From Lacrimispora sp. BS-2 (lineage in GTDB: Bacteria > Bacillota > Clostridia > Lachnospirales > Lachnospiraceae), in the NCBI RefSeq assembly GCF_040207125.1, contig NZ_CP157940.1:372001-436000 (forward strand): 64,000 bases of DNA, written 5' to 3'. Positions within the stretch are counted from its first letter, which is position 1; each line of letters opens with the position of its first letter. Below, piece after piece: positions 9,881 through 19,526 of the stretch. The notes below the pieces were generated by a model that worked only from the letters and a program-made list of their open reading frames with translations, made no database searches and was not told the origin of the DNA. The translations under genes were made by a program, and so were the position numbers.

Positions 9881-10657
9881 ATGGAAATGTTAGTTTGTAT
9901 CAAGCAGGTACCCGATGACTCCGTGGAAATCTCCCTGGATCCGGCAACAAAAGAACCGGCTTTGGAGGGAGTGACACCGGTGGTGAACGCCTTCGATACC
10001 TATGCCCTTGAAATGGCTGCCAGATTAAAGGAAGCCCTGGGCGGTGAAATTACAGTGATCTCTATTGGGAATGAAAGTGTAAAAAATTCTTTGAAAAACT
10101 GTCTCGCCGTGGGCGCAGACGGTGCATATCTGATAAATCATGAAAATGCAGAGTCTCTGGATCCCTTAAGTATTGCAAGGATATTAAGGAAAGCAGCCAA
10201 TGAAATAGAAGAAAATATGGGCAAAAAATTTGATCTTATTTTCTGCGGAAAGGAATCTACAGACTATGCCTCCAGCCAGGTTGGACTTCTTCTGGCGAAA
10301 GAGTTTTCCCTGCCGGCAGCAACCAATGTAATCCAGGTAGAGCCTGGGGATGGCATGATGAAAATAAAGCAGGAAACAGAGGAAGGCTATCGGATTATGG
10401 AAGTGCCTGCTCCCTGTGTGGTTACGGTTCAGAAGCCTAATTACGATCCCAGGTATCCCACCATTAAAAGTAAGATGGCTGCCAGAAAAAAGGAGATTAA
10501 GGAATTAACACCTTCTGAGGAAGGGGACAGCATGCTAAAGGTTCTCCGGGTGTTTGAACCGGAAAAGCGGGCAGCAGGCATTAAAATAAAAGCGGACAGC
10601 CCGCAGGAGGCAGTTGCGCAGGCGATGTCAGTCATGGCAGAGGCCAGGATCTTTTAG
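9881..10657 (+). CDS. etfB: Electron transfer flavoprotein, beta subunit (copy 1)
   Basis: A 258-residue EtfB beginning MEMLVCIKQVPDD, with the AMP/FAD-site segment CGKESTDYASSQVG and the C-terminal stretch typical of the family. ATG 9881 is chosen because AAGGAG ends ten bases upstream; the in-frame GTG 9872 is too close to it. It pairs with etfA 12 bp downstream, and the placement after the acyl-CoA dehydrogenase gene makes that enzyme the likely partner. Confidence 0.9.
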   Translation: MEMLVCIKQVPDDSVEISLDPATKEPALEGVTPVVNAFDTYALEMAARLKEALGGEITVISIGNESVKNSLKNCLAVGADGAYLINHENAESLDPLSIARILRKAANEIEENMGKKFDLIFCGKESTDYASSQVGLLLAKEFSLPAATNVIQVEPGDGMMKIKQETEEGYRIMEVPAPCVVTVQKPNYDPRYPTIKSKMAARKKEIKELTPSEEGDSMLKVLRVFEPEKRAAGIKIKADSPQEAVAQAMSVMAEARIF

Positions 10658-10669
10658 GAGGAAAAAGAA

Positions 10670-11653
10670 ATGAGTGTTTCAAATGGAAAAAATATTATGG
10701 TTTATGTTGAGACCGTTTCTGATACTCCTGTGGGCGGTGCGCTGGAGGTGCTTACAAAAGCCCATAAGCTGGCAGAAGCCAGGGGAGAAGAGGTAATTGC
10801 TGTTTTAATCGGCAGAGATCTGGTGGATGCGGCCCGTACTGCTATTATGGCAGGAGCAGACAAAGCGGTAATTGTAAAAAAAGAGAGTTATCAGATGGAG
10901 GAATACGGAACAGTCCTTACAAAACTGGCAGAGAAATTTAAGCCTTTCCTGATTCTTTCAGCAGGAACTCTTGTGGGAAAAGATCTTCTTTCCATGGTTG
11001 CAGGAACACTGCATACGGGCTGTGCTATGGATGTAATGGATATATCGGACAGAGACCAAAGCCTTATCTTTACCTGCCCGGTTTACGGGGGGACGATTCT
11101 CAATGATCTTGTCATAAAGGGGACGCCGGCAGTTGCAGCCGTCAGATCAGGGGCCTTTGTAAAGGAACTTCTGGCGGAACGAACCGGTAAAATTATGGAA
11201 GAGAAGGTGGAATCAGAAGAATCTGTTTACACGAGGATCGTTGATGTGGTAAAAGAAATGGCAGAAGCGGTAAACCTTGAGGAAGCGGAGGTCATCGTAT
11301 CCGGCGGCCGTGGGATGGGAAGCAAGGAGAATTTTAAACTGGTGGAGGAGCTTGCCTTAGCCTGTCATGGTGTTGTGGGGGCAACAAGACCGGCTATTGA
11401 GGCAGAATGGGTACCCCGTTCCCACCAGGTAGGACAGTCTGGAAAAATTGTGGCACCGAAACTATATATTGCCTGCGGGATATCAGGGGCGACCCAGCAC
11501 GTATCCGGTATGATCGGTTCAGGATATATTGTGGCAGTCAATAAAGATGAGGATGCTCCTATTTTTGATATTGCGGATGTAGGGATTGTTGGTGATGCAG
11601 TCAAGGTAATCCCTCTCCTGATCGAGGAGATCAAAAAGATTCAGTCACTGTAG
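10670..11653 (+). CDS. etfA: Electron transfer flavoprotein, alpha subunit (copy 1)
   Basis: A 327-residue EtfA. The C-terminal FAD domain is clear: SGGRGMGSKENF, GATRPAIEAEWVPRSHQVGQSG, and CGISGATQH...IVAVNKDEDAPIF. It starts directly with the Etf alpha N-domain and has no iron-sulfur extension, unlike the second copy at 14044-15237. It probably forms EtfAB with the preceding gene and serves the acyl-CoA dehydrogenase. AGGAGGAAAAAG precedes the ATG. Confidence 0.9.
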   Translation: MSVSNGKNIMVYVETVSDTPVGGALEVLTKAHKLAEARGEEVIAVLIGRDLVDAARTAIMAGADKAVIVKKESYQMEEYGTVLTKLAEKFKPFLILSAGTLVGKDLLSMVAGTLHTGCAMDVMDISDRDQSLIFTCPVYGGTILNDLVIKGTPAVAAVRSGAFVKELLAERTGKIMEEKVESEESVYTRIVDVVKEMAEAVNLEEAEVIVSGGRGMGSKENFKLVEELALACHGVVGATRPAIEAEWVPRSHQVGQSGKIVAPKLYIACGISGATQHVSGMIGSGYIVAVNKDEDAPIFDIADVGIVGDAVKVIPLLIEEIKKIQSL

Positions 11654-11661
11654 GGAGAACC

Positions 11662-13227
11662 ATGAAAGTTGTATTGGGGGCATTTATGAATAGTATAATC
11701 TTTCTTTTGGCATTATCACCTATTTTATGGCTTATGATTGCATTGAGCCTGCTGAAGCTTCCGGCATTTAAAGCCTGTCCCATTGCACTGGTAATTGCCA
11801 TTGTACTATCTGTGACATTCTTTAAAATGCCGGCAGCAGATTGCCTGACCGGAGGCTTAGAGGGGATCGCTCTTGCGCTATGGCCAATTAGCCTGGTGAT
11901 TCTTGCAGCCATTTTTACATATAATCTTTGCATTGCAACCGGAAGCATGGACTGCATCAAACAGATTCTGGCCGGAGTATCCAGGGATAAGCGGATTCTG
12001 CTCCTGATCATCGGCTGGTGCTTTGGAGGCTTTATGGAAGGCATGGCAGGCTTTGGAACTGCAATTGCAATTCCGGCCAGCATGCTGTGCGGTATGGGCT
12101 TTCCTCCGATTGGGGTAACGGCAGCATGTCTGGTTGCCAATGCATCTCCAACGGCATTTGGTTCCGTAGGAATCCCTACGGTCACTGCAGCCCAGATCGC
12201 AGAACTTCCAAGTGGGGAAGTGGCATTTTCGGCAGCCCTTCAGTTAACTCCGTTTATTTTGATCGCACCCTTTCTTATGGTGTGCATCATCGGAAAATCG
12301 GTAAAGGCATTAAAAGGAGTCTGGCCGGTTGCCCTTATTTCTGGAATATCTTTTGCGGTACCGGAGCTTCTTGCAGCAGCTTTTCTTGGGGCGGAGCTTC
12401 CGGTGATCATCGGTTCCATCTGTTCCATGGCAATTACCATTGGTGTTGTGAAGAAATGGTTTAAAAATCCAGACCCGGAATATGAGATTGAGGGCAATAA
12501 ATCTAACGGGAAAAATAAAATAACGGGCAGGGAAGCAGTGAAAGCCTGGATGCCTTTTCTTTTAATCTTTGTATTTTTACTCCTTACTTCCCCAATGGTT
12601 CCGCCTGTAAATCAGATGCTTTCCGCTGTTAAAACGTCAGTTCCCATTTATACAGGGGAGGGAGCAAAGCCATATACCTTTGTCTGGCTGGCAACACCGG
12701 GTGTTTTGATTGCAGCAGCGGCAGTGATCGGCGGTAAGATACAGGGAGCGGATTTCAGACTTATGGGGAAGGTATTTATCAGTACCATAAAACAGATGTG
12801 GAAAACAATCCTGACCATTGTTACCATATTGGCCATGTCAAAAATTATGGGATACAGCGGAATGATTGCCGCCATTGCAGGCACGATGCTGGCACTGACA
12901 GGAAGCTTCTATCCTTTTGCAGCTCCCCTTGTGGGGGCGTTGGGTGCATTTGTAACAGGAAGCGGGACTTCTTCCAGTGTTCTGTTCGGCAGCCTGCAGG
13001 CTCAGACGGCTGCAAACCTGGGCATCAGTCCGGTCTGGCTGGTTGCCTCAAGTACCGTAGGTGCCACCATCGGTAAAATCATATCCCCTCAGTGCATAGC
13101 CATTGGCGCTGCGGCAGCCAATTTGTTAGGCAGTGAGAGCAAGGTATTGAATCAAGCAGTGAAATTCAGCGCTGCTTTCATTATAATTGCCGGCGGTATC
13201 GCGTATTTTGGAAGTAGGGTTTATTAG
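11662..13227 (+). CDS. lctP: L-lactate permease (LldP/LctP family)
   Basis: A 521-residue, very hydrophobic membrane protein of the lactate permease family, with about a dozen transmembrane segments. Family signatures include GGFMEGMAGFGTAIAIPA (near residues 118-135), PTAFGSVGIPT, and near the C-terminus TGSGTSSSVLFG and ISPQCIAIGAAAANLLG. It imports lactate with protons. ATG 11662 has AGGGAGA upstream; ATG 11686, giving MNSIIF, is a plausible alternative because the hydrophobic sequence begins there. It is flanked by the two Etf pairs, which ties the operon to lactate use. Confidence 0.9.
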   Translation: MKVVLGAFMNSIIFLLALSPILWLMIALSLLKLPAFKACPIALVIAIVLSVTFFKMPAADCLTGGLEGIALALWPISLVILAAIFTYNLCIATGSMDCIKQILAGVSRDKRILLLIIGWCFGGFMEGMAGFGTAIAIPASMLCGMGFPPIGVTAACLVANASPTAFGSVGIPTVTAAQIAELPSGEVAFSAALQLTPFILIAPFLMVCIIGKSVKALKGVWPVALISGISFAVPELLAAAFLGAELPVIIGSICSMAITIGVVKKWFKNPDPEYEIEGNKSNGKNKITGREAVKAWMPFLLIFVFLLLTSPMVPPVNQMLSAVKTSVPIYTGEGAKPYTFVWLATPGVLIAAAAVIGGKIQGADFRLMGKVFISTIKQMWKTILTIVTILAMSKIMGYSGMIAAIAGTMLALTGSFYPFAAPLVGALGAFVTGSGTSSSVLFGSLQAQTAANLGISPVWLVASSTVGATIGKIISPQCIAIGAAAANLLGSESKVLNQAVKFSAAFIIIAGGIAYFGSRVY

Positions 13228-13243
13228 GAAAGGAAGAAAAAGA

Positions 13244-14032
13244 ATGAAGATCCTTGTTTGTATCAAACAGGTACCTGATAGCAATAAAGTTGAGGTGGAT
13301 CCTGTTACAGGCGTGTTAAAAAGAGACGGAGCGGCTTCAAAGATGAATCCCTATGACTTGTATGCCATTGAAACGGCCCTTCGGATCAAAGAGAAAATGG
13401 GAGGTATTGTTGACGTTATTTCCATGGGACCTCCTCAGGCCATGCAGGTCATTAAAGAAGCGTTTTCCATGGGAGCAGATCATGGAACGCTTTTGTCAGA
13501 CAGACGTTTTGGAGGAGCCGATGTCCTTGCGACCAGCTATACCCTGGCACAGGGAATTAAGGCAATGGGGGAGTATGACTTAATTCTTTGCGGTAAGCAG
13601 ACCACAGACGGGGACACCGCGCAGGTAGGCCCGGAAATATCGGAGTGGTTAAATCTTCCAAGCGTATCCAATGTGGTGAGAATCCGGAAGCTGGAAGAAG
13701 ATGGAATTACGGTAGATATGGATCTTCCCGATGAGGTGGAGGTAGCGAAAGTAAAATTCCCATGCCTTTTAGCAGTGGATAAAGATATCTTTCAGCCAAG
13801 ACTCCCGTCCTATGTAAAAAAATCAGAGACAAAGGACAGACAGATTCAGGTCCTTACCCTTGATGATATAAAGGATAAAAACGAAATGAATTACGGTCTT
13901 AACGGATCGCCCACTCAGGTACAGAAGATCTTCCCTCCGGAAACAAACGATAAAAAGGAAGTATGGGATGAAACAGGAGACGTGCTTGCGAAAAAGCTAT
14001 TTGACAAGATTGAAGAGCTGAAATTTGTTTAG
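13244..14032 (+). CDS. lctB: Electron transfer flavoprotein, beta subunit (lactate dehydrogenase-linked, copy 2)
   Basis: A 262-residue EtfB paralogue beginning MKILVCIKQVPDSNKVEVD. The nucleotide-site block CGKQTTDGDTAQVGPE is clear and differs from copy 1. ATG 13244 has AAGGAAG upstream; the longer in-frame start at 13187 lies within the permease gene. Order etfB-etfA-lactate dehydrogenase matches the lctBCD arrangement of Acetobacterium woodii, in which the complex uses reduced ferredoxin to drive NAD-dependent lactate oxidation (electron confurcation). Confidence 0.88.
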   Translation: MKILVCIKQVPDSNKVEVDPVTGVLKRDGAASKMNPYDLYAIETALRIKEKMGGIVDVISMGPPQAMQVIKEAFSMGADHGTLLSDRRFGGADVLATSYTLAQGIKAMGEYDLILCGKQTTDGDTAQVGPEISEWLNLPSVSNVVRIRKLEEDGITVDMDLPDEVEVAKVKFPCLLAVDKDIFQPRLPSYVKKSETKDRQIQVLTLDDIKDKNEMNYGLNGSPTQVQKIFPPETNDKKEVWDETGDVLAKKLFDKIEELKFV

Positions 14033-14043
14033 GAGGTGAAGAG

Positions 14044-15237
14044 ATGGCAAGGTTAATCATACATCAGGAGAGAATTCCTGATCATCAGGAACTGATAAAA
14101 ATATGTCCCTTTGGAGCGCTGGAGGAGCAGGATGGAAAAGTTATTGTAAATGCTGCCTGCAAGATGTGCCGCCTTTGTGTAAAAAAGGGTCCTGAAGGCG
14201 CAGTAGAGTATGTGGAGGACGTAAAAAAGACCGAGATCAACAAAGATGAATGGAAGGGAATTGCTGTTTATGCAGACCATGTAGATGGCGACATTCATCC
14301 GGTCACCTTTGAATTGATTGGAAAGGCAAAGGAGATGGCAGCAGTTACCGGGCAGGAGGTATATGTTCTGTTCATGGGAAAGGATATCCGTGAAAAAAGT
14401 GAAGAAATCCTCCATTACGGAGCTGATAAAGTCTTCCTATATGATAAAGAAGAGCTGGCTCGTTTCAAAATAGAGCCCTATACAGCAGTCTTTGAAGATT
14501 TTATCAAAAAGGTCAAGCCCTCCTCCATTCTGGTAGGAGCAACCACCGTAGGACGTCAGCTTGCGCCAAGAGTGGCTGCCAGAATGAAAACCGGCCTGAC
14601 TGCGGATTGTACCATTCTGGAAATGAATGAAAATACGGATTTATCCCAGATCCGGCCAGCCTTTGGCGGCAACATTATGGCTCATATCAAGACTCCAAAC
14701 CATCGTCCTCAGATCGCTACAGTCCGGTATAAAATCATGAATGCCCCGGCCCGTTCGGAAGTTAAATCGGGGGAGATCGTGGATTGTGATATGGATAAGG
14801 GGAAGCTTGTCTGTCATGTGGATGTCATTGACATTCTGCCAAAGGAGAAGGAGTCCTTTATTGAGAACTCTGAAGTTCTGGTGGTTGCAGGAAGAGGAGT
14901 GAAAAAAGAAGAGGATTTAAGCATGCTCCGGGAGCTGGCAGATCTTACGGGAGGCCAGGTGGCATGCACCAGGCCAATGGCAGAATCCGGCTGGCTGGAT
15001 GCAAAATATCAGATCGGCTTAAGCGGCCGTACTGTCAGGCCGAAGTTAATCATCACCTGTGGAGTTTCCGGCGCCATTCAGTTTGTGGCCGGCATGAACC
15101 ATTCAGATGCCATATTTGCAATCAACAACGACCCCAAGGCACCGATCTTTAAATCAGCTCATTATTGTCTGGTAGGCGATCTCTATGAAATTCTCCCTAA
15201 ACTGATTGCACGGATAAAAGAGAAGAAAGGAGTATAA
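14044..15237 (+). CDS. lctC: Electron transfer flavoprotein, alpha subunit with N-terminal 4Fe-4S domain (copy 2)
   Basis: A 397-residue EtfA, about 70 residues longer than copy 1 because of an N-terminal ferredoxin-like domain. Cys21 (ICPFGAL) with Cys39, Cys42 and Cys45 (CKMCRLC) can bind one 4Fe-4S cluster. The rest is standard Etf[31 protein letters not shown] and [13 protein letters not shown]...[12 protein letters not shown]. The domain is characteristic of the lactate dehydrogenase-Etf complexes and probably receives electrons from ferredoxin. AGGAGGTGAAGAG lies upstream of ATG 14044; three bases separate its stop from the partner dehydrogenase start. Confidence 0.9.
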   Translation: MARLIIHQERIPDHQELIKICPFGALEEQDGKVIVNAACKMCRLCVKKGPEGAVEYVEDVKKTEINKDEWKGIAVYADHVDGDIHPVTFELIGKAKEMAAVTGQEVYVLFMGKDIREKSEEILHYGADKVFLYDKEELARFKIEPYTAVFEDFIKKVKPSSILVGATTVGRQLAPRVAARMKTGLTADCTILEMNENTDLSQIRPAFGGNIMAHIKTPNHRPQIATVRYKIMNAPARSEVKSGEIVDCDMDKGKLVCHVDVIDILPKEKESFIENSEVLVVAGRGVKKEEDLSMLRELADLTGGQVACTRPMAESGWLDAKYQIGLSGRTVRPKLIITCGVSGAIQFVAGMNHSDAIFAINNDPKAPIFKSAHYCLVGDLYEILPKLIARIKEKKGV

Positions 15238-15239
15238 TC

Positions 15240-16643
15240 ATGGAATATAAGAAACTGGATAAAGATGATATTGCTTACATAAAAAGTATCATTCCGGACG
15301 ACGAGCGTATTCTGACCGGTGATTTTATTAATGAAGAGTACAGCCATGATGAATTAAGCGGTACCAGCAGCTATCCTGACATTGTAGTGAAAGCAAAATC
15401 AGCAGAAGAGATATCTGAAATTATGAAGTATGCTTATAAAAATGTCATACCAGTGACTCCAAGGGGTGCCGGTACCGGCCTGGTAGGATCATCTGTCGCA
15501 ATGGAACACGGAATCATGATTGATACCACATTAATGAATCAGGTACTTGAACTGGATGAGGATAATCTGACAATTACGGTGGAGCCAGGTGTTCTGCTGA
15601 TGGAGCTTTCTGCTTACGTGGAAGATCATGATCTGTTCTACCCGCCGGATCCGGGCGAAAAGTCTGCTACCATTGGGGGGAACATCAGCACCAATGCAGG
15701 AGGCATGCGCGCCGTAAAATATGGAGTGACACGTGACTATGTAAGGGGGCTGGAAGTTGTCCTTCCAAGTGGTGAGATTACAGAATTCGGAGGTAAGGTC
15801 GTAAAAAACAGCTCCGGGTATGCCCTTAAGGATTTAATGATCGGAGCTGAGGGAACTCTCGGTTTTATTACAAAGGCCACGTTAAAGCTGATTCCCCGCC
15901 CCAAGATGGTGATCAGCCTGCTGATTCCTTTCCCTACCCTGGATCATGCAATCAATACGGTTCCTTTAATTGTCAAATCAAAGACCATTCCAACAGCCAT
16001 TGAATTCATGCAGCGGGAAGTTATTATTGATGCAGAGCAGTATTTAGGAAAGGCATTTCCGGATAAACAGTCAGATGCTTATCTGCTCTTAAAATTTGAC
16101 GGAAATTCGGCAGAAGAAATTGAAAAGGCATATGACAGTGTTGCAAAGCTATGCCTGGAACAGGGTGCTTTAGATGTTCTGATTTCTGATACTGAGGAGA
16201 GAGAAGAATCCATCTGGAAGGCCAGGGGAGCATTCCTGGAAGCCATCAAAGGCTCTACCACCTATATGGATGAGGTTGATATGGTGGTTCCAAGAAGCTC
16301 AGTCAATGAAATGGTCACTTATCTTCATGGCCTCCAAGAAGAATGTGAGTTAAGGATTAAGAGCTTCGGACATGCAGGAGACGGGAATCTCCATGCCTAT
16401 ATGCTTAAAGATGATTTAAGCGACGGCGAATGGGAAAAACGCATGAGCACAGCTATGGAGAAGGTTTATGAAAAGGCCAGGAAGCTGGGTGGTCAGGTTT
16501 CCGGAGAACATGGGATTGGTTTTGCTAAGAAGCCTTATCTTAGGGAATCGCTGCCGGAGGTGAATCTGAATCTGATGAACGGAATAAAAAAGGTGTTTGA
16601 CCCTAATAATATTTTAAATCCTCATAAGATTGCCCAAATGTAA
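15240..16643 (+). CDS. lctD: FAD-linked D-lactate dehydrogenase, Etf-associated (copy 2)
   Basis: A 467-residue paralogue of the protein at 7265-8692. It shows [36 protein letters not shown], and the C-terminal [12 protein letters not shown] and [10 protein letters not shown] blocks. Contiguity with the EtfBA pair bearing the iron-sulfur domain makes this the confident lactate dehydrogenase of the electron-confurcating complex. It is the last gene of the operon; a strong bidirectional terminator follows about 50 bp downstream. Confidence 0.9.
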   Translation: MEYKKLDKDDIAYIKSIIPDDERILTGDFINEEYSHDELSGTSSYPDIVVKAKSAEEISEIMKYAYKNVIPVTPRGAGTGLVGSSVAMEHGIMIDTTLMNQVLELDEDNLTITVEPGVLLMELSAYVEDHDLFYPPDPGEKSATIGGNISTNAGGMRAVKYGVTRDYVRGLEVVLPSGEITEFGGKVVKNSSGYALKDLMIGAEGTLGFITKATLKLIPRPKMVISLLIPFPTLDHAINTVPLIVKSKTIPTAIEFMQREVIIDAEQYLGKAFPDKQSDAYLLLKFDGNSAEEIEKAYDSVAKLCLEQGALDVLISDTEEREESIWKARGAFLEAIKGSTTYMDEVDMVVPRSSVNEMVTYLHGLQEECELRIKSFGHAGDGNLHAYMLKDDLSDGEWEKRMSTAMEKVYEKARKLGGQVSGEHGIGFAKKPYLRESLPEVNLNLMNGIKKVFDPNNILNPHKIAQM

Positions 16644-16691
16644 CGGGATTTGTTTTTTAAAATAGTACAGGGAACGTGAGTTATATAATAA

Positions 16692-16745
16692 AGGAGCTTT
16701 AAGCCTTATGGATAAATTCCAATCCATAAGGCTAAAGCTCTTTCT
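16692..16745. terminator. Terminator of the lactate/C4 operon
   Basis: A long hairpin: GGAGCTTTAAGCCTTATGGAT pairs, with one bulge, with ATCCATAAGGCTAAAGCTC across a short loop, followed by TTTCT. It sits after the lactate dehydrogenase stop. It probably also terminated the permease gene on the other strand before the element at 16834 inserted. Confidence 0.85.
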
Positions 16746-16751
16746 AAAAAA

Positions 16752-16855
16752 CTAAAATTTGATTTTCTTCTCCAGCAATGCAATCCCCTGATACATAATT
16801 TCCGATACGATACACAGTATTACAATGCTCATTACCACCAGATCCATCTGGAAGG
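16752..16855 (-). pseudogene. Displaced 3' end of the ABC permease gene
   Basis: Read on the minus strand, this stretch encodes FQMDLVVMSIVILC...YQGIALLEKKIKF and a TAG stop, the same C-terminus as the permease gene whose intact end is at 22584. By eye the two copies differ at about 13 of 102 positions. There is no gene body attached to this copy. It is best explained as the original chromosomal 3' end, cut off when the element between 16834 and 22685 integrated and supplied its own replacement end. Confidence 0.85.
16834..16853. repeat. Putative left attachment site (attL core)
   Basis: The 20-bp run ACCACCAGATCCATCTGGAA is identical here and at 22666-22685, in direct orientation. Homology to the permease end is imperfect on the left of this run and stops on its right, as expected at a crossover core. 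Confidence 0.7.
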
Positions 16856-17050
16856 GCTGTGGGTACGAAATGATTTGGTTGGAAAGGGTGCTTTTACTAA
16901 TAAATTTTGTATTTAGAGCTACTAATTTGAACTCAAGCTATGATATGTCAGATATATTTTGGATAGGTGTTTGTGGAGCAGTGACTAATAAGAAAAGATA
17001 TGTTTTATTGTTGAAACATAGTGCAAATGTTGATGTATTATGTTATTATT
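16856..17050. other. A/T-rich left end of the element, no convincing gene
   Basis: About 200 bp between the attachment core and the ATPase promoter. A 77-codon open frame crosses it from 16825 but has no ribosome site, begins inside the permease remnant and has no recognisable features. It may hold recombinase binding sites, but no clear arm-type repeats were seen. Confidence 0.5.
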
Positions 17051-17079
17051 CTAAATAAAGGATAATAAGTAATTATCAT
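17051..17079 (+). promoter_or_regulatory. Promoter with palindromic operator upstream of the STAND-like ATPase
   Basis: The palindrome GATAATAAGTAATTATC (17061-17077; arms GATAAT/ATTATC, 5-bp centre) is followed by the ATPase gene. A possible promoter embeds it: CTAAAT at 17051-17056, a 17-bp spacer, and TATCAT at 17074-17079. The identical 17-mer occurs in the same register in front of the convergent partner gene (20807-20823), which makes it a credible operator shared by both. Confidence 0.65.
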
Positions 17080-17102
17080 GTATGCTCTTGGAGGAAAACG
17101 AT

Positions 17103-19526
17103 ATGCGTAATCGGCATTTTAATTATATTGCATTCACCTTATTTATAGTATTTATTTTTATTTCGGCAATTCCAATTTTCTTGCCGTTATTAACATATAA
17201 CTCTCTCTTAGTCATAGAAATTCCAAAGCCTTTATCGAACTACCTAGATGCAGAAACGCCACTTTTAAATGTTAGTAGTTGGATGCTTACAGTGCTTTTT
17301 GGTTGCTTTTCCGTTAAATTACGAAAAGCTGTGTTAAAACCTGAAACATATTGCCGAGATGAATATTTCGTTGATCGTGTACAGGAGCGCAGTATTCTTT
17401 TTTCATTTTTGGAGAGGGATAATAAGGATAATGGTGCACTTTTTTTTCTGAAGGGTGGTATGTGCCGAGGTAAAAGTATATTAATAAAAAGATTTGCCGA
17501 TGATGTAAATAGAAATATCAGGATGGGCAACTTATTAAAGAATTATCCAGAAGAAAAACAATATTCCGCTTACTACGTTCCGATAGATGGGAATAAAAAT
17601 GATATATTTTTGTGTATTAGTCAAATTTTACATAATGATGATTCCTTAAATACATGTGAAAAAGTTGTTCGTTTTATTAAAAAGGCTAGCTATCGTTCCA
17701 AGGTCTTGCTTATTATTGATAATATATGTAAGGAGCAAAGCCGTGCTGCAATTGAAGCCGCACATGCACTTTTATACAAAAGTGCTTTTTTAAAGATTAT
17801 TTTGGTTATAACTGTAGATACAAAAATCGAAGAGTCAGATGCTTTAATACCGCCCCTGTTTGGCGAAATGCATATCCAAGAACTTTCCCAAGTTTACAAT
17901 AAACCGTTATCATCCGAAGAGCAACAGCAAATTCTTCGTATTTCTGGTGGAATACCGTCTTATGTCAGAATGCTTTTTGACACTAAAGTCTCACAAACGT
18001 CGTTTCAATTATCCAATATTGAAGATATTCAGCATGTCATTAAGAATCAATTTGAAACGCTCGCTGACCAGAAAAAGATTGTTGTTTATTTATCATATTT
18101 AAATCTCTGCTATGAAGGAGGAATTCCAAAGAAAGACATATTAGATATTTCTGAATCTCCGGAAGACCATCTTTCATCAGTTTTAGATACAGCCTTAGCC
18201 CATGAATATAAGCAGCATCAAAAATCATATATTCGAATGGATAGTCTCGTAGCAGGATATTGCCGACAGTTTGGATACCCCGATGATGTTCTTAAAGATA
18301 TTTGTTCTTTTTATTTTAAGAAAGATACAGAAAGTGATATTGCATTAACGGCAATGCTTATGCTACATGTTCAAGAAGAACTAAATGTTCCTAAGGACAT
18401 ATTCAGGAAGAAATATGCACAAAACGACTTTTTTTTCTTTGTAAAACTCGGGAGGTTGGATCAAGAAAACAAACTAGTATATTTAAATGAAAACAAAGAA
18501 TTTAATAACGAATTTCGATACTATCATCTAAATTCATTACTACAATTGGGGCAGTATTCTCAGGCAATAGATGAATTAAAACGTTATGAAAGTTCTGAAA
18601 TTTCTTTGCCCTCACTTCGCAAAACTAATGACTTATTGGGGTTTGAGATGCAGTATTTAATAATTGATTTACACCATCTTAGCAATCAATTTGATTTAGC
18701 TTTAGACGAAATTGACGCTCTTTTATCTCAAAAGGAAAATATAAAAGAAGATTATATGAATAGATTTTTGTACCTTAAGGCTCACTGCATCAAACATAAG
18801 GGTGATAATTTGCCCTTAGCAGATAGCATTCTACAAAGACTGTCTGAAAAAAAATTGACCCAAACTATGCGCGTCAGAGTGCTTTATTCACACATGGCGA
18901 TTCATTTGTTTTGGGGAAATAAAAGCTTTCCTTATGAATCTACAATACAAATGCTTCGTGACACTGCTGAAAAGAACAGTCCGGAACAAGTGCATATGCA
19001 GAGGCATATCGCAAATTACTATTGGAAGATTCAAAACAACTCTCATGAGGCATTAAATATAATTAACTCATGCTTAGAACAACTGGAGAAGACCAGATGG
19101 CGCATAATCTATGATTTTTATTTTGAAAAGGCTGAGTTAATGCGTATACAAAATGAAGAAAAAACAGCCAAACATGATATCAACGCTATTTTACATTTAT
19201 ACGACCAAGCAATTGACTTTGCTGAGGAAAACAAAGATATAAATCTAGCGTGTTGTTCCCGTTTAGGGAAAATCTTGACATTGTGGTCCTCCCCGCAGAA
19301 TTCTGCTGCATGGCGCAAAAAACAATTTCACATTGTTGAAGATGAATATGAAAAAGTTAAAGAAGCAGACTTACTAATAAATTCAGCATATGCTGCGTAT
19401 GTAAAATTTCTTCTGTCTGATGAAAAGCCACTACAAGAATTTTTAATTTACTGCAAACAAAATAATTATTATGATTTAGTGAAACAGATTGATAGTCCGG
19501 GAATTTTAAAATTAACTGTTATGTAA
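17103..19526 (+). CDS. Membrane-anchored STAND-like P-loop ATPase with helical-repeat C-terminus
   Basis: An 807-residue protein not recognised by name. Two hydrophobic segments (about residues 6-30 and 48-63) put it in the membrane with the rest in the cytosol. A P-loop GGMCRGKS lies at residues 118-125, a Walker B-like VLLIIDN with Asp206, and a RISGGIPSYVRML lid segment near residue 280, the layout of STAND/AAA+ signalling ATPases. A helical sensor-like half follows, with TPR-like helices (for example YSQAIDELKRYE and FDLALDEIDALL). ATG 17103 is chosen because GGAGG lies eight bases upstream. Its 3' end overlaps the convergent SHMT-like gene by 15 bp and both share the same palindromic operator. 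STAND proteins with a helical sensor often serve in phage defence; that role here is inference. Confidence 0.75.
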   Translation: MRNRHFNYIAFTLFIVFIFISAIPIFLPLLTYNSLLVIEIPKPLSNYLDAETPLLNVSSWMLTVLFGCFSVKLRKAVLKPETYCRDEYFVDRVQERSILFSFLERDNKDNGALFFLKGGMCRGKSILIKRFADDVNRNIRMGNLLKNYPEEKQYSAYYVPIDGNKNDIFLCISQILHNDDSLNTCEKVVRFIKKASYRSKVLLIIDNICKEQSRAAIEAAHALLYKSAFLKIILVITVDTKIEESDALIPPLFGEMHIQELSQVYNKPLSSEEQQQILRISGGIPSYVRMLFDTKVSQTSFQLSNIEDIQHVIKNQFETLADQKKIVVYLSYLNLCYEGGIPKKDILDISESPEDHLSSVLDTALAHEYKQHQKSYIRMDSLVAGYCRQFGYPDDVLKDICSFYFKKDTESDIALTAMLMLHVQEELNVPKDIFRKKYAQNDFFFFVKLGRLDQENKLVYLNENKEFNNEFRYYHLNSLLQLGQYSQAIDELKRYESSEISLPSLRKTNDLLGFEMQYLIIDLHHLSNQFDLALDEIDALLSQKENIKEDYMNRFLYLKAHCIKHKGDNLPLADSILQRLSEKKLTQTMRVRVLYSHMAIHLFWGNKSFPYESTIQMLRDTAEKNSPEQVHMQRHIANYYWKIQNNSHEALNIINSCLEQLEKTRWRIIYDFYFEKAELMRIQNEEKTAKHDINAILHLYDQAIDFAEENKDINLACCSRLGKILTLWSSPQNSAAWRKKQFHIVEDEYEKVKEADLLINSAYAAYVKFLLSDEKPLQEFLIYCKQNNYYDLVKQIDSPGILKLTVM

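Noticed and set aside
16825..17058. 77-codon open frame at the left end of the element
   Set aside because: No ribosome site, starts inside the permease remnant, no recognisable motif.
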